64,000 nt of DNA from Ferrimonas senticii DSM 18821 (GTDB lineage Bacteria; Pseudomonadota; Gammaproteobacteria; Enterobacterales; Shewanellaceae): NCBI RefSeq assembly GCF_000422665.1, contig NZ_AUGM01000018.1, positions 1 to 64,000 of the forward strand, in the 5' to 3' direction. The position numbers and the translations under genes were made by a program. This document shows, in pieces, positions 9,392-18,818 of this stretch (position 1 is its first letter; every line of letters begins with the position of its first letter). The notes below the pieces were generated by a model that ran no database searches, was not told the origin of the DNA, and worked only from the letters and a program-made list of their open reading frames with translations.

Positions 9392-9772
9392 ATGCCTTAC
9401 GAAGCATTACGCCATATCCATTTTACCGTTATCGGCATCAGCATCGCCTTGTTGGCGCTGCGCTATGTGTTGGTGATGAAAGACTCGCCAATACTGCAGC
9501 ACAAACTGCTGAAGGTTGGTCCTCACGTGATCGACACGGTGCTGTTGCTTTCTGGTCTGGCATTGATGTTTATCAGTGGCATTACCCCATTCAACAGCCC
9601 ATGGTTGGCAGAGAAACTGCTGGCGTTGGTGGCCTACATTATTCTGGGTGTGCTGATCTTTAAGGCCGGTCGCGGCAAGCTGTACCGTACCTTTGCCTTT
9701 GTCGGGGCGCTGGGCTGGCTGTTCTACATGGCGAAACTGGCGGTAACCAAAACGCCAATCCTATTCACCTAG
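9392..9772 (+). CDS. sirB2: SirB2-family inner-membrane protein
   Basis: A 126-residue integral membrane protein with four hydrophobic helices, matching the SirB2/YchQ family in length and character (the N-terminal pattern LRHIHFTVIGISI is typical). Its biochemical role is unknown; the family name comes from an effect on Salmonella invasion gene expression. In enterobacteria it lies between prmC and sirB1-kdsA; here prmC and kdsA are kept but no sirB1 is present. A good Shine-Dalgarno (AAGGAAAG) precedes the ATG. Confidence 0.85.
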   Translation: MPYEALRHIHFTVIGISIALLALRYVLVMKDSPILQHKLLKVGPHVIDTVLLLSGLALMFISGITPFNSPWLAEKLLALVAYIILGVLIFKAGRGKLYRTFAFVGALGWLFYMAKLAVTKTPILFT

Positions 9773-9785
9773 CGCGGAGGAAGGT

Positions 9786-11033
9786 TTGCCTGTTGACGCG
9801 ATATTTACTAATCAAGCCACGGTCTTTGGCCTTCTGATGCTAGTACTGGGGGCGGTGTTCTATACCGCCCACAGTTCCCACCCATTTTGGCAGCGCTTTT
9901 ACCGCTATGTACCGGCGCTGCTGCTTTGTTACTTTATTCCGTCATTGCTGAACACCTTTGGGGTGATCGATGGCAGTGACAATACCCTCTACTACGTAGC
10001 CTCGCGCTTTCTACTGCCGACTGCCTTAGTGCTGCTGACCCTCAATCTCGATCTCAAAGCGATCGCGTCATTAGGCCCCAAAGCGATTGTGATGTTCCTG
10101 GTCGGTACCGCTGGCATTGTTATCGGTGCGCCGATTGCGCTGCTGCTGACCTCGGCACTGTTCCCAGAACTACTTAACAACAACGGTCCGGAATCGGTGT
10201 GGCGAGGTATGACTACCGTCGCTGGTTCGTGGATTGGCGGCGGCGCCAACCAAACCGCGATGAAAGAGATTTATGGCGTTGGTAACACCATCTTCTCCTC
10301 GATGATTGCGGTGGATGTGATTGTCGCCAATATGTGGATGGCGGTGTTGCTATTTTTGGCGCCAAGAGCCAAGCAGTGGGATGAGCGCACCGGTGCCGAT
10401 GCCAGTGCACTGGAATCGCTGCGGCAGAAGATGAGTCAGTGGCAGCGAGAGAATGAAGTGATCCCGTCGCTGACTCAAATCATGCTGATTCTGGCGGTTG
10501 GTTTTGGGGCGATGGCGCTGTCGCACATCGCCGCAGATTATCTGGCGCCCTATTTCCAAGCCAACTTCCCTGAGCTGAAGCGTTACAGCCTGCATTCGGG
10601 CTTTTTCTGGTTGATTGTGACCGCCACCACCATTGGTGTGTTGTTATCCTTGACCCGTGCCCGTAATCTAGCGGCCGTCGGTGCCGCTAAGCTGGGCTCG
10701 GTGGGGATCTATGTGTTGGTGGCCAGCATTGGCATGCACATGGACATTACCGCCATTGTTGAAGCGCCGGTGTACTTTTTATTGGGTGGGATCTGGATGC
10801 TGGTGCACGCCAGTTTAATGTTGATTACCGCCAAACTGATTAAAGCGCCGCTGTTTTATATGGCGGTGGGCAGCCAAGCCAACGTCGGCGGTGCCGCCAG
10901 TGCGCCAGTAGTGGCCGCGGCATTTCATCCGGCCTTGGCGCCGGTTGGGGTGCTGCTGGCGGTGCTAGGCTATGTGCTTGGCACCTACATGGCTTGGTTC
11001 TGTGGCCAGATTTTGCAAGCCATCGCCGCGTAA
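9786..11033 (+). CDS. DUF819-family membrane protein
   Basis: A 415-residue polytopic membrane protein with about ten hydrophobic segments, resembling the DUF819/YjcL family, whose fold is thought to be related to ion-coupled transporters. A short hydrophilic loop around residues 195-225 splits two membrane halves. GSWIGGGANQTAMKE near residue 150 and GSQANVGGAASAPVVAAAF near 365 look like paired functional loops, as in inverted-repeat transporters. The start is a TTG with GGAGG five bases upstream. It sits between sirB2 and kdsA, where enterobacteria carry sirB1. The substrate is unknown. Confidence 0.8.
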   Translation: MPVDAIFTNQATVFGLLMLVLGAVFYTAHSSHPFWQRFYRYVPALLLCYFIPSLLNTFGVIDGSDNTLYYVASRFLLPTALVLLTLNLDLKAIASLGPKAIVMFLVGTAGIVIGAPIALLLTSALFPELLNNNGPESVWRGMTTVAGSWIGGGANQTAMKEIYGVGNTIFSSMIAVDVIVANMWMAVLLFLAPRAKQWDERTGADASALESLRQKMSQWQRENEVIPSLTQIMLILAVGFGAMALSHIAADYLAPYFQANFPELKRYSLHSGFFWLIVTATTIGVLLSLTRARNLAAVGAAKLGSVGIYVLVASIGMHMDITAIVEAPVYFLLGGIWMLVHASLMLITAKLIKAPLFYMAVGSQANVGGAASAPVVAAAFHPALAPVGVLLAVLGYVLGTYMAWFCGQILQAIAA

Positions 11034-11918
<885 letters not shown>

Positions 11919-11932
11919 TCAATTGACAACAG

Positions 11933-11968
11933 AAGCCCACAGCGGTTGCTGCCGTTGTGGGCTTTGTT
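11933..11968 (+). terminator. Intrinsic terminator after kdsA
   Basis: A 13-bp stem AAGCCCACAGCGG paired with CCGTTGTGGGCTT (one wobble), loop of seven bases, followed by TTGTTAT. It lies 14 bases past the kdsA stop and in front of the convergent gene ending at 11988. Confidence 0.85.
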
Positions 11969-11987
11969 ATATCTGCTGGCTGGGTAG

Positions 11988-13001
11988 CTAACGGACCGAA
12001 CCATCGCGATCGAAGTATTTATCTGACTCGTACAGTTTGATGATGCCATCCAAATGCGTCTGTTCATTATTGGCCATCAGCTTATGGGTTAATGCACTGA
12101 GTTTAATCAGAATATCTTTGCACTCGACCTGAGTCGCGCTGACTTGTTTGGAGGCAAGCCACAGGATCTGGGCGTAGAGTCGGTGTTGGTTGCGGATCAC
12201 GCCGCCGGCAAGATTGATGCAGACGCGCAGTAACAGTTGGTTATTTTCCCCTAATAGGGTGTTGTCCTTGCGCCGCTCACGAAATTCCGGTTCGCTGCCG
12301 CTGGGGACAAAACTATCAACCCATTTATCGTAGTCTTCGTCGGCTAGCAGGGCGTACGCTTTGCGGGGGAATTCTTGGTCTTTCAGGAGCAGATCAATTT
12401 TATCGCTGACTTCAGCATCGGCGTCGGCGCCCTCCAGTACTTGATTGCTGTACTGCACCAATTGGTGGAACTCTTTCAACAGCGCCACATAACCCGAGTT
12501 AATGCTGTCGTGGGCACGACCGATTTCGCGAATGTCTTGCTGTAATGCCTGCAGAAACTCATCGCCACCGGGCAGCGAATCGAGCACCGGCACCAACGAA
12601 TAGCGGCGCTTTTGGATCGCTTCGTAATAGACATCGACGTGGCCGCGGATCTGTTCCAGTGCCGCAACCAGTTCGTCCAGTTTCTCTGGGCGACTTTGCA
12701 GATAATGTTCCAGGCGAGCAAATGGACTGTCACCATTGACGTTACCGATGCGACGCCGAATTGGCCCGCTAAACTGCGAGCATGATTGCACCATATCGCT
12801 AAAGCTACTTTCGAATTCGCTTAGGATGGTTTGTACTTTCTCTAATGAGGCGACACGAGCTCGCTCATTCAGTCCCAGTTGACGCTCTTTGCTGGCGCGA
12901 CGGCGACTTTCTAAACTCCATGATATCAGCGCGCCGATGATGGTAACGCTGGTTGCAATATCAAAACCCAGTTGTACTTGTTCGGTAAGCATACTTGCCA
13001 C
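11988..13001 (-). CDS. Membrane-anchored helical protein of unknown function
   Basis: A 337-residue protein that I do not recognise. Residues about 10-28 form a single hydrophobic segment followed by a basic stretch (LESRRRASKERQLG), so most of the protein should be cytoplasmic. The rest is hydrophilic, rich in charged residues and predicted almost all helical. A GTG start at 13001 has AGGA eight bases upstream; an ATG three codons later is the alternative. It stands alone between kdsA (convergent) and a desaturase-family gene (divergent), so context gives little. The layout resembles bacterial membrane-tethered sensor or scaffold proteins, but no catalytic motif is visible. Confidence 0.75.
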   Translation of the reverse strand: MASMLTEQVQLGFDIATSVTIIGALISWSLESRRRASKERQLGLNERARVASLEKVQTILSEFESSFSDMVQSCSQFSGPIRRRIGNVNGDSPFARLEHYLQSRPEKLDELVAALEQIRGHVDVYYEAIQKRRYSLVPVLDSLPGGDEFLQALQQDIREIGRAHDSINSGYVALLKEFHQLVQYSNQVLEGADADAEVSDKIDLLLKDQEFPRKAYALLADEDYDKWVDSFVPSGSEPEFRERRKDNTLLGENNQLLLRVCINLAGGVIRNQHRLYAQILWLASKQVSATQVECKDILIKLSALTHKLMANNEQTHLDGIIKLYESDKYFDRDGSVR

Positions 13002-13165
13002 AGTGGCGATCCTTCAGTTATCTGTGATTTGCTAGATGTTGTTGATATTGCAGCCTAAAAACAAGAGTTTTAGTGGTAAGTTTGTTCGTTTTGGGTTTTT
13101 GGCGATGCCGTTGTCGGCGGTTACCGCGCGTTAAACTCGCGTTAGCTGAAAAACAGGGGAGAGGG

Positions 13166-13993
13166 ATGTTTCCAATGGAATACGTGCAACTAGCGCTGGC
13201 ACCGCTGTATTTGGCAATTATGCTGTGGGAGTACTGGCGCTATCCGCAGCGATATCAAGGCCGAGATAGCCTAAATAATCTGATTTTGGCGGGTACCTTC
13301 CAATTGGCGGAAATGCTATCGCTGCTGGCAATTTTACCGCTGTTTTATCTACTGCATCAGTATCGGCTATGGGATATCGAACTCACCCCGCTGAATCTGT
13401 TGTGGGCTTTTGTCCTGCAAGATTTCCTGTACTACTGGTTTCACCGTGCTTCCCATAAAGTCCATTGGCTGTGGTGTGCGCATGTGGTGCATCACAGCTC
13501 GCCGCTGATGAACTTCTCCACCGCCTTTCGACAAAGTTTGTTCTATCCGATTGCTGGGATGTGGCTGTTTTGGTCGCCGATGGTGTGGCTGGGCTACGAT
13601 CCAAAACTGGTGCTGGCTATCGTCGGCCTAAACCTTGGCTATCAGTTTTTTGTTCATACCCGCTCGACCGCAGGCATACCGGTTTTCGATTATTGGTTTA
13701 ACACGCCATCCCATCATCGGGTGCATCATGGCCGTAACCCACAGTACATCGATAAGAACTTCGCAGGGGTGTTGATGATCTGGGACCGGATGTTTGGCAC
13801 CTTCCAGCCAGAGTTGGCTAAAGTGCCGGTGGATTTTGGGGTGGTTGGGTTTATGGAGCCCAAACGCTGGACGGTGATGGTGTCTCATCAGTGGCGCTAC
13901 CTATGGCAACAGACCATCGCTGCACCCAATTGGCGGGCAAAGTTGCGGGTGTTGTTTGGGCCGCCACTGCATCAACCAGCGAAAAATGACTAA
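13166..13993 (+). CDS. Sterol desaturase / fatty acid hydroxylase family protein
   Basis: A 275-residue integral membrane di-iron enzyme. The histidine clusters of the family are present: HRASH at about residue 93, HVVHH at 106-110, and a later HHRVHH, together with H/D residues near NKNFAGVLMIWDRMFGTF. Such enzymes hydroxylate or desaturate lipids at the membrane. The ATG at 13166, behind GGGGAGAGGG, is preferred; the frame stays open upstream to 13073, but that segment is basic and unlike the family. It is followed by gcvA with no obvious link. Confidence 0.88.
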   Translation: MFPMEYVQLALAPLYLAIMLWEYWRYPQRYQGRDSLNNLILAGTFQLAEMLSLLAILPLFYLLHQYRLWDIELTPLNLLWAFVLQDFLYYWFHRASHKVHWLWCAHVVHHSSPLMNFSTAFRQSLFYPIAGMWLFWSPMVWLGYDPKLVLAIVGLNLGYQFFVHTRSTAGIPVFDYWFNTPSHHRVHHGRNPQYIDKNFAGVLMIWDRMFGTFQPELAKVPVDFGVVGFMEPKRWTVMVSHQWRYLWQQTIAAPNWRAKLRVLFGPPLHQPAKND

Positions 13994-14021
13994 CTTGGTG
14001 ATCTGGATAGCTTAACAAGGG

Positions 14022-14067
14022 TTGCCGTGCCGCTTAGCCGCAGTACAATGGCATTAGAAAAACTAAT
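14022..14067 (+). promoter_or_regulatory. gcvA promoter with candidate GcvA operator
   Basis: TTGCCG, 16 bases, TACAAT (14044-14049) forms a plausible promoter. Immediately downstream is the inverted pair ATTAG-N5-CTAAT (14053-14067). CTAAT is the core reported for GcvA binding in E. coli, where GcvA represses its own gene. Placement just after the -10 box suits repression. Confidence 0.55.
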
Positions 14068-14079
14068 TTAGCGAACATC

Positions 14080-14994
14080 ATGTCCCGACGGATCCCGCCC
14101 CTGAATGCGTTAAAAGCGTTTGAAGCCGCAGCCCGAAACTTAAGTTTTACCCGCGCCGCTGAGGAGTTATTTGTAACTCAAGCGGCGGTCAGTCATCAGA
14201 TCAAAGCGCTGGAAGAGCATCTGGGATTAAAGCTGTTCCGCCGCCGCAATCGGTCTCTGCTGTTGACCGAAGAGGGTCAGAGCTACTTCCTTGAGATCAA
14301 AGACGTCTTTACCCAGTTAGCGGATGCCACTGAACGGCTATTGGCGCGAACCGCCACCGGCGCGCTGACGGTCAGTATGAGCCCATCGTTTGCGATCCAG
14401 TCATTGGTACCGCGGCTGGCGCGTTTTACCGAGTTGCATCCAGAGATTGATGTGCGGATCAAGGCGGTTGATCAGGATGAAGATTCCCTGACCGAGGATG
14501 TCGATGTCGCCATCTATTTTGGCCGCGGCAATTGGCCGGGACTGCGGGCTGATAAGCTGCGGGCGGAAAGCTTTGTGCCGCTGTGCTCACCACGATTGCT
14601 GCAGGGACCGAAGCCACTGCGGACCGTTGAAGATCTGGCCAAACATACGTTACTGCACGACATGAGCCGCCATAACTGGAAAGCGTGGGCTAAGCAACAT
14701 GGCGAAGGAGTGGTGAACGTCAGCTCTGGGCCAATTTTTAGCCATTCCAGTTTGGTGTTGCAGGCGGCGATCCATGGTCAGGGGGTGGCGCTCGGTTCCT
14801 CAGTATTGGCGCGGCCAGAGGTGGAAGCCGGGCGGTTGGTGTGTCCTATTGATCGGGTGCTGCAAAGTAAAAGCGCGTACTACATCGTCTGTCATGAGAG
14901 CCAAGAGGACTTAGGTAAGATCCAAGCGTTTCGTGAATGGCTGCTGCAAACCTTTGTTGAAGAGGCCCACAGTGATCTTATCCCAACCGGTTGA
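14080..14994 (+). CDS. gcvA: Glycine cleavage system transcriptional activator GcvA
   Basis: A 304-residue LysR-type regulator. Residues 1-65 hold the winged helix-turn-helix and are nearly identical to E. coli GcvA (PPLNALKAFEAAARNLSFTR, then LFRRRNRSLLLTEEGQSYFL). The effector domain also matches GcvA in the stretch with FGRGNWPGLR and PIFSHSSLVLQAAIHGQGVAL. In enterobacteria GcvA activates the glycine cleavage operon when glycine is present and represses it with GcvR when purines are present. The order gcvA-ygdD-rlmM is conserved, here with a hydrolase gene inserted between gcvA and ygdD. Confidence 0.95.
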   Translation: MSRRIPPLNALKAFEAAARNLSFTRAAEELFVTQAAVSHQIKALEEHLGLKLFRRRNRSLLLTEEGQSYFLEIKDVFTQLADATERLLARTATGALTVSMSPSFAIQSLVPRLARFTELHPEIDVRIKAVDQDEDSLTEDVDVAIYFGRGNWPGLRADKLRAESFVPLCSPRLLQGPKPLRTVEDLAKHTLLHDMSRHNWKAWAKQHGEGVVNVSSGPIFSHSSLVLQAAIHGQGVALGSSVLARPEVEAGRLVCPIDRVLQSKSAYYIVCHESQEDLGKIQAFREWLLQTFVEEAHSDLIPTG

Positions 14995-15670
14995 GTGGCC
15001 CTCAACGCCACGATTGGATGGCGGTGAACAAGCCCAAGCGTTGGTGTTACTAGCCCATGGCGCAGGGGCAGGGATGGACCATCCTTTTATGGCCGAGATG
15101 GCGGCGGCGTTAGCCTCGCCAGCCGTATTGGTGATCCGCTTTGAGTTTGATTACATGGTGGCAGCACGGGCGTTAGACAAACGGCGACCGCCGGATCGCT
15201 TACCGAAACTCACCGATTGCTTTATGCGTTGGATTGCCGCTGCCAAAGCCAACTACCCGCATTTACCGCTGTTTTTAGCCGGTAAATCGATGGGCGGTCG
15301 GGTGGCCTGTGTCTGTGCTAGCAGTGAGCATCAGACCGGCATTGATGGCGTTTTTGCCTTGGGCTATCCGTTTCATCCGGTTGGTAAAACCGCCCCAGAG
15401 CAATGGCGCTGGCAACCGCTGCAGCAGGCGCAAGTCCCGGTCACCATCATTCAAGGCTGTCGTGACAGTTTCGGTAATCAGCCGCAGTTAACCGAGCAAT
15501 GGCCCGAGCAGAATTTGCCTGAATCACTGCAGTTGCATTGGCTAGAGGATGGCGATCACAGCTTTGTTCCCCGCAAAAGCAGTGGCTTAACTCAACAACA
15601 GCATATCGCCACTGCCGCCACTCTGATCACTTCCAAGCTGGGACTGGCCAATAGTCCAGCCACTCCCTGA
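14972..15670 (+). CDS. Alpha/beta hydrolase of the KANL3/Tex30 type
   Basis: A 232-residue cytoplasmic alpha/beta hydrolase. The oxyanion region LLAHGAGAGMDHPFM, the nucleophile elbow GKSMGGR (Ser in GxSxG), the acid in IQGCRDSFG and the histidine in DGDHSF give a complete catalytic triad in the right order. The substrate is unknown. The GTG at 14972, preceded by AGAGG, is chosen over an ATG at 14933, because the latter would overlap gcvA by more than 60 bases. Even so it overlaps the gcvA end by 23 bases, which suggests translational coupling. ygdD follows 25 bases on. Confidence 0.85.
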   Translation: MILSQPVEWPSTPRLDGGEQAQALVLLAHGAGAGMDHPFMAEMAAALASPAVLVIRFEFDYMVAARALDKRRPPDRLPKLTDCFMRWIAAAKANYPHLPLFLAGKSMGGRVACVCASSEHQTGIDGVFALGYPFHPVGKTAPEQWRWQPLQQAQVPVTIIQGCRDSFGNQPQLTEQWPEQNLPESLQLHWLEDGDHSFVPRKSSGLTQQQHIATAATLITSKLGLANSPATP

Positions 15671-15695
15671 TTTAATCGCACAAAGGAATAACTCC

Positions 15696-16079
15696 ATGAG
15701 CCGAATTTATGGCATCATCGCCGCCCTTTTAGGGCTACTTGCTACTGCCCTTGGGGCGTATGGCGCCCACGGTTTGCCGGGCAAGGTCTCGGCCAACCTG
15801 TTGAACAGTTACACCACCGCGGTGGAATATCAGTTTTTCCATGTATTAGCGCTGCTGGCGGTGGCCATTGCCCTGCGGCAACATGTCAGCCGTCGCTTAG
15901 TCGCGGCCGGCGCCTGCTTTATTGTCGGTATGGCGGGGTTTAGCGGCAGCATCTATATGCTGGTATTTGGTGGTAGCAAAATTTGGGGACCGATCACCCC
16001 TATTGGTGGCCTAATTCTTATGATTGGCTGGGGCCTGCTGGCCGCAGCGGCGTTTTCTTGGGAGAAAATCGATGAATAA
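15696..16079 (+). CDS. ygdD: DUF423 inner-membrane protein YgdD
   Basis: A 127-residue membrane protein with four hydrophobic helices and the DUF423 hallmarks: LGAYGAHGL near the N-terminus, TAVEYQFFHVLAL, and a GWGLL motif at the end. Function is unknown. A Shine-Dalgarno AAAGGAA precedes the ATG. The stop overlaps the rlmM start (ATGAATAA), so the two are translationally coupled, as in the conserved gcvA-ygdD-rlmM order. Confidence 0.93.
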   Translation: MSRIYGIIAALLGLLATALGAYGAHGLPGKVSANLLNSYTTAVEYQFFHVLALLAVAIALRQHVSRRLVAAGACFIVGMAGFSGSIYMLVFGGSKIWGPITPIGGLILMIGWGLLAAAAFSWEKIDE

Positions 16080-17157
16080 GGTGCTGTTGCACTGCCGTCC
16101 GGGGTTTGAGAAAGAGTGTGCAGCGGAGATCCAAGAGTTGGCCGGTGAGCTTAATATCTTTGGTTTTTCGCGCCTGATCAAAAACTCCGGCTTTATCTTG
16201 TTTGAAGGTTATGGCAGCGAAGATGGCGCCACCTTGATGGCGAGCCTGCACTTTAACGATCTGATCTTCGCCCGCAGTTGGTTTGTGGTGACCGCTGAAC
16301 TGAAAGGGATGGATCCAGCGGATCGCATCAGCGCCATTATGGCCCACGCCGATACTTTGCCAAAAGCCGGTAAATTGTGGGTAGAAAGCGGTGAGGGCGA
16401 TGAGTACCGCTCGTTGCTGTCATTCTGCCGCAAGTTCACCGTGCCGTTGCGTCAAGCGCTGCGTAACCACGGCCTGTTAACTAAAACCGAGCGCGATAAC
16501 ATGGCGCGTATCCACCTGTTTTTGACCGACAGTGGCAACGGTTACTTGGGTTACAGCCGCTCCGATAATGGTTCTGCGCATTACATGGGGATTGAGCGTC
16601 TGAAATTCCCAAGCGATGCCCCAAGTCGTTCGACCTTGAAGCTGGATGAAGCCTTTAACCTGTTTTTGAGTGAAGAAGAACAGCAGCAGCGCGCTCGCTC
16701 CGGCATGAAAGCGGTCGACTTGGGCGCCTGTCCTGGCGGTTGGACTTACCAACTGGTGCGTCGCGGCATGTTTGTGGAATCGATTGATAACGGCGAAATG
16801 GCCGACAGCCTGATGGAAAGCGGCCAAGTGAAGCACTATGCGGTTGATGGCTTTAAGCACCAGCCAATTCACACCAATAACCATTGGTTGGTGTGTGACA
16901 TGGTGGAAAAGCCAGATCGAGTTGCCAGCCTGATGGCGCGCTGGTTTATTAACGGCTGGTGTCATGAAGCGATCTTTAACCTCAAGCTGCCGATGAAACA
17001 GCGTTACCCAATGGTGACGGAGTGTTTGAATCAGTTGTCTGAAGCACTGCGTGCCGGTGGGGTGCGAGCGCAAATCAAAGCCAAGCACCTGTACCACGAC
17101 CGTGAAGAGATCACCGTTTACGTACACCGCATCACCAAGCAGAAGTTTGATTACTAA
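16072..17157 (+). CDS. rlmM: 23S rRNA 2'-O-ribose methyltransferase RlmM
   Basis: A 361-residue SAM-dependent methyltransferase that in E. coli modifies C2498 of 23S rRNA. An N-terminal THUMP-like RNA-binding part precedes the Rossmann methyltransferase domain with DLGACPGGWTYQLV at about residue 219. The catalytic lysine-rich pattern continues through FNLKLPMKQRYP and AKHLYHDREEITVY. The ATG at 16072 overlaps the ygdD stop and gives a family-sized protein; the frame is open upstream to 16024, but that part overlaps ygdD. Confidence 0.96.
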   Translation: MNKVLLHCRPGFEKECAAEIQELAGELNIFGFSRLIKNSGFILFEGYGSEDGATLMASLHFNDLIFARSWFVVTAELKGMDPADRISAIMAHADTLPKAGKLWVESGEGDEYRSLLSFCRKFTVPLRQALRNHGLLTKTERDNMARIHLFLTDSGNGYLGYSRSDNGSAHYMGIERLKFPSDAPSRSTLKLDEAFNLFLSEEEQQQRARSGMKAVDLGACPGGWTYQLVRRGMFVESIDNGEMADSLMESGQVKHYAVDGFKHQPIHTNNHWLVCDMVEKPDRVASLMARWFINGWCHEAIFNLKLPMKQRYPMVTECLNQLSEALRAGGVRAQIKAKHLYHDREEITVYVHRITKQKFDY

Positions 17158-17187
17158 CAACGGTTAATTGAGTGCTCAGGAGGAGCC

Positions 17188-17727
17188 ATGGAACACAAGG
17201 ATGTGCTGCAATTTTGGTTTGAACAAGCAACACCGAAGCAGTGGTTTAGCAAAGATCTGGAGTTTGACCGACAGATCCAACAACGCTTCGGTGATCTGCA
17301 TCAGCAAGCGTTAGCGGCAGAGCTGTGGTGCTGGCGCCAAAGTGCGGCCGGGGCCCTGGCGGAGATCATCGTGCTGGATCAGTTCTCGCGTAATCTCTAC
17401 CGCGACCAAGCTCAAGCGTTCAGCGCCGATCCGATGGCATTGGTACTGGCTCAGCAGGCGGTCGCCCAAGGGTTTGACCAGCAATTACCGGCGGCGCAGC
17501 GGGCGTTTCTGTATATGCCGTACATGCATAGCGAATCGCTGCTGATCCATCAACAAGCATTGCAGTTGTTTTCTCAGCCAGAACTGGAACACAATCTCGA
17601 CTTTGAACGGCGGCATCTGGCGATCATCGAACGCTTTGGCCGTTATCCTCACCGTAATGCCATTCTTGGCCGCACTTCGACCGCGGCTGAGCTGCAGTTC
17701 TTAACCGAACCCGGCTCCAGTTTTTAA
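17188..17727 (+). CDS. DUF924-family protein
   Basis: A 179-residue soluble protein of the DUF924 family. It has the family opening (V-x2-FWFEQ with QWF), the central LAEIIVLDQFSRNLYRD, the MPYMHSE motif and the ending FGRYPHRNAILGR. Predicted to be all-helical and TPR-like; no enzyme activity is established. A strong GGAGGAG precedes the ATG. It lies 30 bases after rlmM and may be read with it. Confidence 0.9.
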   Translation: MEHKDVLQFWFEQATPKQWFSKDLEFDRQIQQRFGDLHQQALAAELWCWRQSAAGALAEIIVLDQFSRNLYRDQAQAFSADPMALVLAQQAVAQGFDQQLPAAQRAFLYMPYMHSESLLIHQQALQLFSQPELEHNLDFERRHLAIIERFGRYPHRNAILGRTSTAAELQFLTEPGSSF

Positions 17728-17748
17728 GATCGTAATCACAACCTTAGT

Positions 17749-17779
17749 CGCCGTTGTTTGTGCTTCAATAACAACGGCG
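17749..17779 (+). terminator. Possible terminator hairpin after the DUF924 gene
   Basis: A 10-bp stem CGCCGTTGTT/AACAACGGCG with an 11-base loop, 21 bases past the stop. There is no T run behind it, so termination is uncertain; it could instead protect the transcript end. Confidence 0.4.
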
Positions 17780-17849
17780 GCATTCTGTAATGCTGCATTT
17801 TTATCGGCAGACAGTGGCGGACGACCGCGACTGCATTCACTGAGATAAA

Positions 17850-18671
17850 ATGATGGCCAGCTTCCCTAGCTCTTTACCGAATTCGCATCGGGCCTTCCTG
17901 AACGCCGCTCTGGCGACCATAACCGAAGATAACCGCATCGTTGGCGTTGCGCTGGCGGGATCATTTGCCACCAATACCCTGGATCAGTTCAGTGATCTGG
18001 ATATGGTGATTGCCGTGGAGCCGACGGCGCACGGCCAGATGATGGCAGAACGTGCCGAGTGGGCCGCTAAGCTAAGTGCCGAGCATCAACTGTTAACCTG
18101 TCTGACTGGCGAACACGTTGGCGAGCCACGACTGTTGATTGGCCTGTACCAAGCCGACGATGGTGGTTTGCTGCATATCGACTTTAAATTTGTGGCAGTC
18201 GCCGATGCTGCCCAGCGGGTTGATCAGCCGCAGCTGCTGTGGGCACGAGACTCGCGCTTGGCCGATGCACTGGCAACGCCTTGTGGCGGCTATCCGCAAC
18301 CGCAGGGGCAGTGGTTAGAAGATCGTTTTTGGGTATGGCTGCATTACGCTGCTGGTAAAGTTGGCCGTGGCGAGCTGTTTGAAGCGTTGGATTTTTTAAG
18401 CTTCCTACGCCAGCAAGTGTTGGGGCCATTGGCGTTGGCCCAAGCGGGCCACCCGCCTAGTGGGGTGCGTAAGCTGGAACAGCTATTGCCGGAATATGCT
18501 TTGCAGTTGCAACAAACCGTTGCCGGTTATCAAGCGGCTGATCTGTGCCGAGCCATTAAAGCGAGCGCCTCCCTCTATCTGGCGCTTCGTTCAGCACAAG
18601 TACAGGTGCGAGACCGCGCCCAACAGGCAGCATTGACCTATTTGACGCAAATAACAACCGCCGTTGCCTAA
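17850..18671 (+). CDS. Nucleotidyltransferase-domain protein
   Basis: A 273-residue protein whose N-terminal half carries the polymerase-beta-type nucleotidyltransferase signature: GSFATNTLDQFSDLDMVIAV, with Gly-Ser and the two metal-binding aspartates in SDLDM, and a third acidic position in LLHIDFKF. The C-terminal half is helical, like the four-helix domains of aminoglycoside and streptomycin adenylyltransferases. The substrate cannot be told from sequence; antibiotic modification should not be assumed. A terminator follows 14 bases after the stop. Confidence 0.8.
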   Translation: MMASFPSSLPNSHRAFLNAALATITEDNRIVGVALAGSFATNTLDQFSDLDMVIAVEPTAHGQMMAERAEWAAKLSAEHQLLTCLTGEHVGEPRLLIGLYQADDGGLLHIDFKFVAVADAAQRVDQPQLLWARDSRLADALATPCGGYPQPQGQWLEDRFWVWLHYAAGKVGRGELFEALDFLSFLRQQVLGPLALAQAGHPPSGVRKLEQLLPEYALQLQQTVAGYQAADLCRAIKASASLYLALRSAQVQVRDRAQQAALTYLTQITTAVA

Positions 18672-18685
18672 GCTGCTTTGCAATC

Positions 18686-18727
18686 AAAATCCCCGCCAGA
18701 CCTAGTGCTGGCGGGGATTTTTGTTTT
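18686..18727 (+). terminator. Intrinsic terminator after the nucleotidyltransferase gene
   Basis: A 14-bp perfect stem AAAATCCCCGCCAG/CTGGCGGGGATTTT with an 8-base loop followed by TGTTTTT. Confidence 0.93.
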
Positions 18728-18818
18728 TACGGCAACGCAAAGCCATCACTGAGTTGCTTAGGATTGCTCGCGGCTGCGCTTCAATACCGCTTGGTAACCT
18801 TTTTTTGATCAGGCTAAC

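Noticed and set aside
9277-9663. Open frame running from the MITE into sirB2
   Set aside because: It overlaps sirB2 in another frame and begins inside a non-coding repeat; the sirB2 frame has the membrane protein features.
17850-18671. Aminoglycoside resistance gene
   Set aside because: Only the general nucleotidyltransferase signature is present; nothing shows antibiotic specificity or a mobile context.
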